Source: PALSA-505 sp963762615
GTDB taxonomy: Bacteria > Actinomycetota > Actinomycetes > Streptosporangiales > Streptosporangiaceae
DNA: 64,000 bases
Direction: 5' to 3'
NCBI GenBank assembly: GCA_963762615.1
Contig: CAVXLG010000013.1
Coordinates: 744,001-808,000 of the forward strand
The notes under the pieces were generated by a model. It did no database searches and was not told where the DNA came from. It saw only the letters and a list, made by a program, of their open reading frames with translations. This document shows, piece after piece, positions 25,402 through 34,172 of this stretch. A program made the translations under genes and the position numbers. The number at the start of each line of letters is the position of its first letter. Positions within the stretch are counted from its first letter, which is position 1.

Positions 25402-26423
25402 AGGCCGTCCGGTTGCACACATTTCACGAGATGCCGGTCATCGACGAGGTACCGGAGCCCAAGATCAGCGGTCCCCTCGACGTGATCATCAAGATCGGCG
25501 GCGCCGGCGTCTGCCGTACCGACCTGCACATCATGGAGGGCCAGTGGGACGCGGCGATGGGCACGCCGCTGCCCTACATCCTGGGCCACGAGAACGCCGG
25601 CTGGGTGCACGAGATCGGCTCCGGAGTCAGCAACGTGGCCGTCGGTGACACGGTCATCCTGCACCCCCTGGTCACCTGCGGGCTGTGCCGCGCGTGCCGG
25701 GCCGGCGACGACATGCACTGCGAGAACAGCGCCTTCCCCGGCCTGAGCCGCGACGGCGGCATGGCCGAGTACCTGCTCACCTCGGCCCGGGCCTGCGTCA
25801 AGCTCGACCCCTCGACCCAGCCGCAGGACGTCGCGGCGCTCGCTGACGCCGGCATCACCGCCTACCACGCCGTCCGCAAGGCGATCCCGCTGCTGTATCC
25901 GGGCACGACCGCCGTGGTCATCGGGGCCGGCGGCCTGGGGCATATCGGAATCCAGTGCCTGTCCGCGCTGACCGCGACCACGATCGTGGTGGTGGACCGC
26001 AACCCCGACGCGCTCAAGCTCGCCGAGCAGATCGGCGCGGACCACACGGTGGTCGCCGACGGCGGCCAGGTCGAGGCGGTCAAGGATCTGACCGGCGGGC
26101 AGGGCGCGCACGTGGTACTCGACTTCGTCGCTGAGCAGGGCGCCGAGCAGGACGGATGGAACATGACCCGGCAGGCCGGCTCGTACTTCGTGATCGGGTA
26201 CGGCGGCACCCTGCACATCCCGACGCTGGACATCATCTCGACCGAGCGCAACATCATCGGGAACATCGTCGGGACCTATAACGACCTGGCCGAGCTGATG
26301 GACCTGGCCGAGGGCGGCAAGGTTACCCTGCACACCAGGACCTACCCGCTGGCCGCCGCGACCGAGGCGCTGGCCGACCTGGACGCCGGCCGGGTGCGCG
26401 GCCGGGCCATCCTGGTTCCCTGA
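25398..26423 (+). CDS. Zinc-dependent alcohol dehydrogenase (secondary alcohol type)
   Basis: A 341-aa medium-chain dehydrogenase. Catalytic zinc ligands are Cys in GVCRTDLH and His in GHENAGWV; the structural zinc loop is CGLCRACRAGDDMHC. The Rossmann motif is VIGAGGLGHIG, with Asp in VVDRNPD indicating NAD preference. In the propane pathway it would oxidise 2-propanol to acetone. GTG 25398 overlaps the upstream stop, which ties it firmly to the operon. It is followed after 70 bases by the chaperonin gene. Confidence 0.92.
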   Translation: MKAVRLHTFHEMPVIDEVPEPKISGPLDVIIKIGGAGVCRTDLHIMEGQWDAAMGTPLPYILGHENAGWVHEIGSGVSNVAVGDTVILHPLVTCGLCRACRAGDDMHCENSAFPGLSRDGGMAEYLLTSARACVKLDPSTQPQDVAALADAGITAYHAVRKAIPLLYPGTTAVVIGAGGLGHIGIQCLSALTATTIVVVDRNPDALKLAEQIGADHTVVADGGQVEAVKDLTGGQGAHVVLDFVAEQGAEQDGWNMTRQAGSYFVIGYGGTLHIPTLDIISTERNIIGNIVGTYNDLAELMDLAEGGKVTLHTRTYPLAAATEALADLDAGRVRGRAILVP

Positions 26424-26493
26424 TCGGGGGCACACGGCAGATACTCATTCCAACCGCTAACCACAGTTCATACCCGATGCCGGAGGAAGACAG

Positions 26494-28185
26494 ATGGCCA
26501 AGGAACTGCGCTTCGGCGAGGACGCCCGCCGCCTGCTGCTGGCCGGAGTTGACCAGCTGGCCGAAGCCGTCAAGTCCACGCTCGGGCCCAAGGGCCGCAA
26601 CGTCATCCTGGAGAAGATCACCGGGTCGCCGGTCGTCACCAACGACGGCGTGACGATCGCGCGGGAGATCTACCTCCGGGACCAGTTCGAGAACATGGGC
26701 GCCCAGCTGGTCAAGGAAGCGGCGATCAAGACCAACGACATCGTCGGCGACGGCACCACCACCGCCACGGTGATCGCCCAGGGGATCGTCAGGGAAGGCA
26801 TGCAGGCGATCGGCGGGGGCGCCAACCCGGTGCTGGTCAAGCGGGGCATCGACATGGCGGTCGGCCGCCTCGTCGAGCACCTGCAGAAGGTCGCGCACCC
26901 GGTGGTCACCGAGCAGGACTACCTGCGGGTGGCCGCGATCTCGGCGAACGACGACGACACCGTGGGAGCGGTGATCGCGCACGCGCTGCACACCGTCGGC
27001 GACAGCGGAATCGTCACCGTCGAGGAGTCGCCCACCTCCGGCATGAGCGTCGATTTCGTCGAGGGGTTCGAGTTCGACAACGGGTACCTCTCGCCCTACC
27101 TGGTCACCAATCCCGCGAGCCTGGAAGCGGTGCTCGACGACCCGTACATCCTGCTGTGCAGCGAGAAGATCACCAAGGTCCAGCAGCTGATGCCGCTGCT
27201 GGACAAGGTGATGCGCGCGCCGCGCCCGCTGGTCATCATCGCCGAGAACGTCGAGGGCACCGCGCTGAGCATGCTGGTGCACAACCACGTCAACGGGATC
27301 TTCCAGTGTGTGGCCATCCGGGCCCCCGGGTTCGGCGACCGCCGGCTGCACAAGCTGGAGGACATCGCCGCCGTCTGCGGCGGCGATGTGTACAGCAAGC
27401 ATTCGGGACTGACCCTGGAGACGATGACCACCGAGAACCTCGGCCGCGCCTCGCAGGTGCGGGTCACCGCCGACAAGACCGCGATCATCGGCGGCAGCCG
27501 GTCCTCCGACGACGTCGAGTTCCGGGTCGCCCAGCTGCGCGCCGAGCTGGAGCGGGCGACGTTCGGCGTGGACGAGGACGTACTCACCGAGCGGATCGGC
27601 GCGCTGACCGGCAAGGTCGCGGTGATCAAGGTCGGGGCGCCGACCCCCGCGGAGCTCAAGGAGCTGCAGCACCGGGTGGAGGACGCGCTGTCGGCCACCA
27701 GGGCGGCGATGGCCGAGGGCATCGTGGCCGGCGGCGGGGCCGCGCTGATGCACGCGGAGGGAGCGCTGGACGGCCTGGAACTCTCCGGTGACCACGCCAC
27801 CGGTGTCAAGATCGTTCGTAGCGTGCTCACCGACCCGGCCTACCTGATCGCCGCGAACGCCGGGTACTCCGGTCAGGAGGTGGTGGCGCGGATGAGCCAG
27901 ATGGGCACGGACGAGGGATTCGACGCGCTGGAAGGGCGCTACGGCAACATGATCGAGATGGGCATCATCGACCCGCTGCGGGTGGCGCGCTCGGCGCTGC
28001 AGAACGGAGCCTCGGTGGCCGGCCTGCTGCTGACGACCAACACCCTGGTCGCGGAGGAGCAGACGCCGTGGGGCGGCAGCCGGGCGCTGATGACCGAGTA
28101 CGGCGAGCTTGATGAGGGCCTGCACCAGCCGTCCCCCGACCCCAGCACACCGCAGTCGCTCGGACTCGGCCCGTCGATTGGCTAG
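26494..28185 (+). CDS. GroEL-like chaperonin dedicated to the monooxygenase
   Basis: A 563-aa chaperonin of the kind encoded in prm/mim operons and shown for Mycobacterium (MimG) to be needed for folding of the hydroxylase. ATP-site motifs are intact: STLGPKGRNV, TNDGVTIARE, VGDGTTTATV and the late EGIVAGGGAAL with the catalytic Asp just before it. The C-terminus ends in a Pro/Ser-rich tail instead of the GGM repeats of housekeeping GroEL, and no groES is adjacent. ATG 26494 follows GGAGGAAGAC. It is the last gene of the propane block. Confidence 0.93.
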   Translation: MAKELRFGEDARRLLLAGVDQLAEAVKSTLGPKGRNVILEKITGSPVVTNDGVTIAREIYLRDQFENMGAQLVKEAAIKTNDIVGDGTTTATVIAQGIVREGMQAIGGGANPVLVKRGIDMAVGRLVEHLQKVAHPVVTEQDYLRVAAISANDDDTVGAVIAHALHTVGDSGIVTVEESPTSGMSVDFVEGFEFDNGYLSPYLVTNPASLEAVLDDPYILLCSEKITKVQQLMPLLDKVMRAPRPLVIIAENVEGTALSMLVHNHVNGIFQCVAIRAPGFGDRRLHKLEDIAAVCGGDVYSKHSGLTLETMTTENLGRASQVRVTADKTAIIGGSRSSDDVEFRVAQLRAELERATFGVDEDVLTERIGALTGKVAVIKVGAPTPAELKELQHRVEDALSATRAAMAEGIVAGGGAALMHAEGALDGLELSGDHATGVKIVRSVLTDPAYLIAANAGYSGQEVVARMSQMGTDEGFDALEGRYGNMIEMGIIDPLRVARSALQNGASVAGLLLTTNTLVAEEQTPWGGSRALMTEYGELDEGLHQPSPDPSTPQSLGLGPSIG

Positions 28186-28230
28186 GGGCGTGTCGCCCCC
28201 GGACAGGTCCGCCGGCCGCAGCCCAGGGCC

Positions 28231-29667
28231 GTGAACCCGGTTCAGCAGCTTCGGATGGCGGCCGGGTCACGGTCGCCGCGGATGACCGGTGCCGGCCCGC
28301 CGCAGACGGCGGACCCGGCTGCCTCGCAGGACTCCTACCCTGACCCCCCGGTGATCGCGGGGCCGGCCGGGATCGCCGGGCCCGCGATCACTGGGATCGC
28401 GGACCGTGGGCCGGCGGAGATCGCTGGGCAGCGGAGCGGGCTGCGCCTGCTGCGCTCGCGCGGCCGGACCCGCGGCATCGTCGCGTTGCTCGGCCCCGCC
28501 TTCGTGGCCGCCGTCGCCTACATCGACCCCGGCAACTTCGCCACCAACTTCTCCGCCGGGGCACGGTTCGGCTACGCGCTGGCCTGGGTGATCGTGCTGG
28601 CCAACCTGATGGCGATGCTGGTGCAGTACCTGTCGGCCAAGACCGGCGTCGCCACCGGCCGGGATCTGCCCGAGCTGTGCCGAGAGCACCTGCCACCCGC
28701 GGTGTCGGCGGGCCTGTGGGTCCAGGCGGAATGCATCGCCATGGCGACCGACGTGGCCGAGTTCGTCGGGGCCGCGGTCGGGCTGAACCTGCTGTTTCAT
28801 GTGCCGCTGCTGCCGGCCGGGCTGATCACGGCGGTTATCGCGTTCGGCGTCCTGGCCCTGGAACAGCGCGGGTACCGGCGCTTCGAGCTCGCGATCGGCA
28901 GCCTGCTGGGCATCGTGCTGCTTGGCTTCGTCTATGACCAGGTGGCCGTGGGAGCCAATCCGGGCGGCATCGCGACCGGCCTCGTTCCGCGCTTTCCCGG
29001 CGGCAGCCTGCTGCTGGTGGTCGCGATCATCGGCGCGACCGTGATGCCGCACGTGGTCTACCTGCACTCGGCCCTGACGAAGTCCCGGGTGCGCTGCCGG
29101 GACGACGCCGAGCGCCGCGAGCTGCTCCGCTTCCAGCGGCTGGACGTGCTCGTCGCGCTCGGCGTCGCCGGCCTGATCAACCTCTCGATGCTGTTCATCG
29201 CCGCGTCGCTGTTCAGCCGGGGCGGCTTCCCGCACCTCGACTCGATCCAGGACGCGCACGCCGGGCTCGCCCGGCTGGCCGGCGGCGGCGCCGCGCTCGC
29301 GTTCGCCGTGGCGCTGCTGGCCTCAGGGCTGTCCTCGTCCAGCGTCGGGACCTACGCCGGGCAGGTGGTGATGCAGGGGTTCATCCGGCGGCAGATCCCG
29401 CTGTTCGTCCGTCGCGGCATCACCATGCTCCCGGCGCTGCTGGTGCTTGGGCTCGGGCTGTCCGTCACGGCCAGCCTGGTGCTGTCGCAGGTCGTGCTGT
29501 CCTTCGGCATCCCGTTCGCACTAGTGCCGCTGGTGCTGCTCACCCGCCGGGCGGACATCATGGGCGCGCTGGTCAATCGCCGGGTTACCACCGCAGTGGC
29601 CGGCGGCATCGCGGTGGTTATCACCACGCTGAACGGTTACCTGCTCTATGCCACCCTGGTCGGATGA
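28231..29667 (+). CDS. Nramp family divalent metal transporter
   Basis: An integral membrane manganese/iron-type transporter with the TM1 metal-binding motif YIDPGNFATN and the TM6 motif VMPHVVYLHSAL. The substitution of the usual MPHN by MPHV is a small departure. About 11 helices follow a ~75-residue Pro/Gly/Ala-rich cytosolic N-terminus with PAxIAG-like repeats, longer than in classical MntH. Three starts are possible (GTG 28231, ATG 28258, ATG 28282); none has a strong ribosome site. It begins 45 bases after the chaperonin gene in the same direction, so it may extend the propane transcript and supply metal for the di-iron enzyme. Confidence 0.9.
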   Translation: MNPVQQLRMAAGSRSPRMTGAGPPQTADPAASQDSYPDPPVIAGPAGIAGPAITGIADRGPAEIAGQRSGLRLLRSRGRTRGIVALLGPAFVAAVAYIDPGNFATNFSAGARFGYALAWVIVLANLMAMLVQYLSAKTGVATGRDLPELCREHLPPAVSAGLWVQAECIAMATDVAEFVGAAVGLNLLFHVPLLPAGLITAVIAFGVLALEQRGYRRFELAIGSLLGIVLLGFVYDQVAVGANPGGIATGLVPRFPGGSLLLVVAIIGATVMPHVVYLHSALTKSRVRCRDDAERRELLRFQRLDVLVALGVAGLINLSMLFIAASLFSRGGFPHLDSIQDAHAGLARLAGGGAALAFAVALLASGLSSSSVGTYAGQVVMQGFIRRQIPLFVRRGITMLPALLVLGLGLSVTASLVLSQVVLSFGIPFALVPLVLLTRRADIMGALVNRRVTTAVAGGIAVVITTLNGYLLYATLVG

Positions 29668-29702
29668 AGCCGGCCGGGCTGGCGGCCGGCGAAGGAGCGA
29701 TC

Positions 29703-30585
29703 ATGGATGAGGCGGCCCGCACGGCCCGGACGATGTGGACGCTGTTCGAGCCGGTTCACGCGGTGTCGTACTTCACGCCGGAGGCGCGTTCGGCGTTCGA
29801 GGACGCTGGCCTGCGCGGCTTCTGGCGCGGGTATTTCGCGGGCCGTGCCGCGCCCCTGGGGGTCACCGGCGCGGCGGTGGTCAGCGCGTCGTTCTACAAC
29901 TTCGCCCCCGCGATGGTGGCCCGGGCGATCCCCGGTGTCTGGGAGCTGACCACGCCCGGCGAGGCGCTGCGGCTGCGGCTGGCCGGGGCGGCCAGCGCGC
30001 TGCGCCGCCTGCTCACCGGGCTGGACGCCGAGGTCGCGGCGGCCGCGGACCTGCTCGGCCGGGCGGCCGGCGAGCTGGACTGCGCGGGCCGGGTGCTGGC
30101 CGCCGCCAATGCCGGGCTGCCGGTTCCCGATGACCTAGTCGCCAGGCTGTGGCAGGCGGCGACGACGCTGCGCGAGCATCGCGGTGACGGGCACAGCGCC
30201 GCGCTGCTGGCAGCCGGGGTGGACGGCTGCGAGGCGCTGGTGCTGCGGTGCGGCCTGGAACTGCGGCGAGAGGATTCTGCAGCCGATCCGGGGCTGGACC
30301 GACGAGCAGTGGGAGGAGGCGCGGTCGCGGCTGGCCCGCCGGGGCTGGGTCGGCGCCGATGGCGAGCTCACCGGCGAGGGGCGGGACGGGCACCGGGCCG
30401 TCGAACAGGCCACCGACGTCGCCGCCGCGCGGCCCTGGGCCCGCCTCGGGCCCGCCGCCGTGGCGGAACTGACCGCTGCGCTGACCCCGCTGGCCCGGGC
30501 CTGCGCTGCGGTGCTCCCCTATCCCAGCCCGATCGGCGTTCCGGTACCGGGGTCGGCGGCCGGCGGCGGACCGGAGGGTGGCTGA
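29703..30585 (+). CDS. SCO6745-like protein, frameshifted here
   Basis: About 293 aa when one base near 30265-30271 is removed. The N-terminal frame reads LFEPVHAVSYFTPEARSAFE and GYFAGRAAPLGVTGAAVV; the second frame carries ILQPIRGWTDEQWEEARSRL and VLPYPSPIGVP. Together these define an actinobacterial family named after SCO6745, helical and of unknown function. ATG 29703 follows GAAGGAG. The extra base is a C in CTGCGGCGAGAGG; families read L-R-E-R-I-L-Q there. Probably an assembly insertion. Confidence 0.72.
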
Positions 30586-30598
30586 CGAACACGCCTAG

Positions 30599-30616
30599 GT
30601 GATATCTTGATATCAC
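30599..30616. promoter_or_regulatory. Perfect inverted repeat upstream of the CopG gene, autoregulatory operator
   Basis: GTGATATC and GATATCAC, 8-bp arms with a TT spacer, ending one base before ATG 30618. Ribbon-helix-helix antitoxins typically repress their own operon through such short palindromes. The site covers the only AT-rich stretch available for a -10 element. Confidence 0.7.
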
Positions 30617-30617
30617 T

Positions 30618-30854
30618 ATGGCGATGAAGCCGGGAAGTACCAAGAACCTGCTGCTGCGCCTCGACCCCGACCTGGCCGAGCGGCTGCAGACCGTGGCCGA
30701 CGTCGAGGGCCGCTCGGTCTCCGACGTCGTCCGCGAGGCCATCACCGCGCTGGTCGAGCAGCGCCGCGCCGATCAGCGCTTCCTGCGGCTGCTGGAGGAC
30801 AACCTCGACCGCCACCAGCAGGCCCTCACCCTGCTCAGGGACGACCCGCCGTGA
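30618..30854 (+). CDS. CopG/ribbon-helix-helix antitoxin-like protein
   Basis: A 78-aa DNA-binding protein: the beta strand NLLLRLDPDLAERLQTV, then EGRSVSDVVREAITALVEQR, is a standard ribbon-helix-helix. The acidic, helical C-terminus (FLRLLEDNLDRHQQALTLL) would bind a toxin partner. A perfect palindrome directly precedes the start. The stop overlaps the next reading frame (GTGA), the usual antitoxin-toxin arrangement, but that downstream gene is broken. Confidence 0.8.
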   Translation: MAMKPGSTKNLLLRLDPDLAERLQTVADVEGRSVSDVVREAITALVEQRRADQRFLRLLEDNLDRHQQALTLLRDDPP

Positions 30855-31238
30855 TCGCGCTCGATGTCGCTGACCTGGTCGTCATCGCCAGCCGCATGCT
30901 CGGCCTGGACACCGGCCAGGTGCTCGACCTGCTCGACGTCGCCGCGGCCGAGCGCGCCCTGGCCCAGGCGCGGCCGGGCAGCAAAGCCGCCGGGCCAGGC
31001 AGCAAAGCGACGCCGGAGACCTGGAGGCCGCCGCGGCGCTGCGCGACCGGGAAAAGCTGCTGCTGACCGACAAGCTACGGCTGGAACGCCAGTTGGAGGC
31101 AGGCCAGGTGGGGCCGGGCCGGACGTTCAGGCCGTCGTCGGGGAAAACCAGCGCATGCGCCGCGAACTAGACCGGCTGCGTGACCTGCTCCGCCAGCACG
31201 GCATCGAACCAGACGGCGGCACCGCCCGGACGGCCTGA
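30851..31238 (+). pseudogene. Remnant of the CopG partner gene (toxin-like N-terminus, UVR-like C-terminus)
   Basis: Three frames are needed to read it: LDVADLVVIASRMLGLDTGQ through ALAQARPGSK in the first, GDLEAAAALRDREKLLLTDK in the second (a UvrB/UvrC-like motif as found in Clp-N-containing proteins), and VVGENQRMRRELDRLRDLLR ending LRQHGIEPDGG in the third. Each change needs a missing base, unlike the extra bases elsewhere in the window, so real decay is likely. From memory of related loci I infer that a larger Fic/Clp-N-like partner has lost its middle. It is translationally coupled to the CopG gene. Confidence 0.45.
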
Positions 31239-31310
31239 GGTCCGGGCGCTGCCGGGCCGCCTGAGGTCCGGGCCCTGCCGGGCCGCCTGAGGTCCGGGCC
31301 GTGCCGGGCC
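31233..31310 (+). repeat. Three tandem 26-bp repeats
   Basis: Units at 31233-31258, 31259-31284 and 31285-31310 start with GCCTGAGGTCCGGG and differ at one position (GCG, CCC or CCG in the middle). They begin inside the stop region of the broken CopG partner and so repeat its stop codon context. Probably replication slippage. Confidence 0.85.
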
Positions 31311-31401
31311 GCCGCGCGTCCGACCGGAGCGCGCGGCCCTCGGCATCCCCGCCGATCCGCTCCGGGGCGGCCAGCAGGCGGCCGCGGGTGCCGCGGCTAC
31401 G

Positions 31402-32217
31402 ATGTCGCGCGTGGACGCAACCGACGAGTCAGCAGAGGAGCTGTGGGCCCGGCGCGCCTCGTCGTTCGGCAGCCAGGCGGCCGCCTACGCCGAGCACCGA
31501 CCCGGCTATGCCGAGGCCGCGGTCCGCTGGGCGCTCGAGCCGGTGCGCAGCCGCGACCGGATCCGGGTGCTTGATCTCGGCGCCGGCACCGGCAAGCTCA
31601 CCGCGGTGATCGCCCGCCTGGCCAGCCCGCCGGAGGTTAACGTGGTCGCCGTGGAGCCCGACCCGGCCATGCTGGCCGAGCTGCGCCGCGGCGAGTTCGC
31701 GGCCACGTCGCTGACGGGTACCGCCGAGGACATCCCGCTGCCGGACGCCTCGGTGGACGCCGTGCTGTGCGGCCAGGCCGCGCACTGGTTCAACATGGAC
31801 CTGGCCGTACCGGAGGTGGCGCGCGTGCTGGCGCCCGGCGGGGTCTTCGCCGGACTGTGGAACATGGACGATGACCGGGAGGACTGGGTAGCCGGGCTGT
31901 GCCAGGTGTGCTCGCCGAGCGTCACCTTCAGCAATTGGACGGCCGAGCCGCACGACTGGCCCGGCTCGGACGAGGGCCGCGCGCTGTTCGGCCCCGGCGA
32001 GCAGGCCGAGTTCGAGCACGGCCAGCTACGCACGGCGGATTCCCTGGTCGCCATGATTGCCACGCACTCCAGGCAGCTGGTGATGGACCCGGCCGGACGC
32101 GCCCGGCAGCTGGACCGGGTGCGTGATTACCTGCGGTCCCGACCGGAAACCGCACGCGGCCAGTTCCACGTGCCGATGCTGACCGGGGTGCTCCGTTCGG
32201 CAAGAATCCCAGGGTGA
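31402..32217 (+). CDS. Class I SAM-dependent methyltransferase
   Basis: A 271-aa enzyme with motif I VLDLGAGTGKLTAVIA, the acidic end VVAVEPDPAMLAELR, GTAEDIPLPDASVDAVLCGQ and the post-motif LAPGGVFAGLWNMDD. This pattern is the trans-aconitate/ubiquinone-like methyltransferase group; the substrate is unknown. ATG 31402 or GTG 31411 could start it. The last ~17 codons are part of a 66-bp tandem duplication, so a second, non-coding copy of the C-terminus follows the stop. Confidence 0.85.
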   Translation: MSRVDATDESAEELWARRASSFGSQAAAYAEHRPGYAEAAVRWALEPVRSRDRIRVLDLGAGTGKLTAVIARLASPPEVNVVAVEPDPAMLAELRRGEFAATSLTGTAEDIPLPDASVDAVLCGQAAHWFNMDLAVPEVARVLAPGGVFAGLWNMDDDREDWVAGLCQVCSPSVTFSNWTAEPHDWPGSDEGRALFGPGEQAEFEHGQLRTADSLVAMIATHSRQLVMDPAGRARQLDRVRDYLRSRPETARGQFHVPMLTGVLRSARIPG

Positions 32218-32298
32218 AGCCGGCGCCGGTTCCGCGTGCCGATGCTGACCGGGGTGCTCGGTTCGGCAAGAATCTCAGGGTGAAGCCGGTACCGCCGG
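32164..32298 (+). repeat. 66-bp tandem duplication covering the methyltransferase 3' end
   Basis: Copy one (32164-32229) encodes the C-terminal FHVPMLTGVLRSARIPG and the stop; copy two (32230-~32298) would encode FRVPMLTGVLGSARISG and a stop but has no start. Differences are few. The duplication fills most of the gap before the short-chain dehydrogenase gene. Confidence 0.85.
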
Positions 32299-32325
32299 TG
32301 CCGGGCCCCGCCAGGGAGAATCCTC

Positions 32326-33165
32326 ATGACCGTGAAAGTCGCCCTCGTCACCGGAGCGTCCTCGGGTATAGGTGACGCCACCGCGCGCCGTCTCGCCCAG
32401 CTGGGCTACATCGTCTACGCCGTCGCACGCCGGGTTGACCGGATGGCCGCGCTGAAGGAACGGGGCATCCGCACCGAGGCAGCCGACGTCACCGACGATG
32501 CCGCCCTGGTGTCCCTCGTCAACAAGATCATCTCCGACACGGGCCGGATCGACGTACTGGTCAACAACGCCGGCTACGGCTCCTACGGAGCGCTGGAGGA
32601 CGTCCCGATCGCCGAGGCGCGGCGCCAGTTCGACGTGAACGTGTTCGGGCTGGCCCGGCTCACCCAGCTCGTGCTCCCCCACATGCGCGCCCAGCGTGAC
32701 GGCTACATCGTCAACGTCTCCTCCGTAGGCGGCAAGATCTGGGAGCCACTCGGCAGCTGGTACCACGCGACCAAGTTCGCCGTCGAGGGGCTCAGCGACA
32801 GCCTGCGCGCCGAGGTGGCGGAGTTCGGCATCAAGGTCATCGTCATCGAGCCGGGCGCTATCCGCACCGAATGGGCGGCCATCTCCGCGGACAACCTGGA
32901 GGCTGCCTCGGCCAGCACCCCCTACCGGGAACAGGCCAGGTTCGTCGGCGGCGCGCTGCGGACCGCGGACAAGTCGCGGCTGACCTCCGGGCCCGATGTC
33001 GTCGCCAACGCCATTGCCAAGGCCGTCCAGAGCCCCCGGCCCCGCACCCGCTACGCCGTAGGCGGCGGCGCCCGCGGCGTCCTGCTCGCACAGCGGGTGC
33101 TCACCGACCGCGGCTTCGACCGGCTCATCCGCACGTCGTACCGCGCGATCGGCCGCCAGGGCTAG
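32326..33165 (+). CDS. Short-chain dehydrogenase/reductase
   Basis: A 279-aa classical SDR with the cofactor motif TGASSGIGDATA, the NNAGYGSYG strand, the catalytic Ser in IVNVSSVGG and Tyr/Lys in YHATK. It has an Arg-rich loop (VARRVDRM) that suggests NADP(H). The C-terminal extension (RTRYAVGGGARGVLLAQRVL) is the retinol-dehydrogenase-like type common in actinomycetes. The substrate is unknown. ATG 32326 has AGGGAG upstream. Its stop is immediately followed by five 21-bp repeats. Confidence 0.92.
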   Translation: MTVKVALVTGASSGIGDATARRLAQLGYIVYAVARRVDRMAALKERGIRTEAADVTDDAALVSLVNKIISDTGRIDVLVNNAGYGSYGALEDVPIAEARRQFDVNVFGLARLTQLVLPHMRAQRDGYIVNVSSVGGKIWEPLGSWYHATKFAVEGLSDSLRAEVAEFGIKVIVIEPGAIRTEWAAISADNLEAASASTPYREQARFVGGALRTADKSRLTSGPDVVANAIAKAVQSPRPRTRYAVGGGARGVLLAQRVLTDRGFDRLIRTSYRAIGRQG

Positions 33166-33270
33166 GCACGGGACCCGGCAGACCTGGCACGGGACCCGGC
33201 AGGCCTGGCACGGGACCCGGCAGGCCTGGCACCGGACCCGGCAGGCCTGGCACCGGACCCGGCAGGCCTC
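33166..33270 (+). repeat. Five tandem 21-bp repeats after the SDR gene
   Basis: Units GCACGGGACCCGGCAGGCCT(G) at 33166-33186, 33187-33207, 33208-33228, 33229-33249 and 33250-33270, with one-base variants. They occupy most of the gap between two convergent genes, begin right after the SDR stop and could fold into GC-rich hairpins. Confidence 0.9.
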
Positions 33271-33299
33271 GGGAAGGGGTCACCGGCGGGGCAACGCGC

Positions 33300-34172
33300 T
33301 CACTGGTGGTGCCAGGTGGTGCTGAACGCGGTTCCACCGCTGCTGGTGCCGGACGTGGTCTGCTTGGCGAGGCCGGCCGAGCTGACCTCGGTAACGTGGC
33401 CAAGCTGCCACGCGGAGTCGGTGAGCGAGCCGGCGTGGCCGTTGATGTCGGTCACCGAGGCGCTGCTGTACGCCTCCTTGCCGTAGTCGGGCAGGTAGAA
33501 CAGGCCGTCCGGGGCGGACCCGCCGCCGATGTCCTCGGAGATCACCTCGGCCGAGCTGCGCGGGCATCCCTCCTGCCCGGTGAGGCGGGGCGTGTCCTTG
33601 GCCAGCGTCCGGCCGCTGGTGCGGTCGCGCACGACGATGTCGAATTGCTTCGTGCGGGGCAGGTAGATGACTCGTGCCCGGATCGTGTCACCCGGGTTGA
33701 TCGCGAAACTGGTCTGGACCTGGTTGTGCGGGAACATCTCCCACCACACGTTGTAGTGCGCGACGCCGCCAAAGCAGTGCGCCTCCGACCCGCCCTGCTC
33801 GACGGAATCGTTCCACCAGCCGTCCAGGCCCACCCAGAAGCCTGCCCAGGCATTCTTGCTGCTGCACTTCACCGCGGCCTGCACCCATGTCGCCGAGACG
33901 GCGGTGAAGTCCTTGGCGTGACTGGCCGCGGTCGCGAAGTAGCCGTCCCAGTTATGGGAGGTGAAGTCGGTGACGGACGCCGGCCCGTCGCGATGGGCCG
34001 GCCCGACCAGGTGCTCGCCCAGCGCGGCGGGGGCGGCCGGGCCGCGGCCGGCGACCGGGGACGGCGGCACTGAACTGGCCGAACCAGGCGTGATGCCGGT
34101 GAACGCCATCAGTGATAGCCAGACGGCACCGACGAGGACCGGGAGCCGGAGCATCCCCCGGGCATGCGGCAT
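33300..34172 (-). CDS. Secreted G1 (eqolisin-like) peptidase
   Basis: A 290-aa exported protein. After a signal peptide (MLRLPVLVGAVWLSLMAFTG) and a Pro/Ala spacer it shows NWDGYFA, AWAGFWVGLDGWW, VEQGG, YNVWWEMFP and a late AEVISEDIGG. These line up with the acid-acting glutamic peptidases of family G1, where a Gln and a Glu are catalytic; Gln in VEQGG and Glu in AEVISE are the candidates. G1 enzymes are best known from fungi, so a bacterial member is of interest. ATG 34172 has GGAGG at 6-nt spacing. It is convergent with the SDR gene and divergent from the AI-2E family gene. Confidence 0.75.
   Translation of the reverse strand: MPHARGMLRLPVLVGAVWLSLMAFTGITPGSASSVPPSPVAGRGPAAPAALGEHLVGPAHRDGPASVTDFTSHNWDGYFATAASHAKDFTAVSATWVQAAVKCSSKNAWAGFWVGLDGWWNDSVEQGGSEAHCFGGVAHYNVWWEMFPHNQVQTSFAINPGDTIRARVIYLPRTKQFDIVVRDRTSGRTLAKDTPRLTGQEGCPRSSAEVISEDIGGGSAPDGLFYLPDYGKEAYSSASVTDINGHAGSLTDSAWQLGHVTEVSSAGLAKQTTSGTSSGGTAFSTTWHHQ

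Noticed and set aside
31233..33270. CRISPR array
   Set aside because: The repeats are contiguous tandem units without unique spacers, and no cas genes are present.
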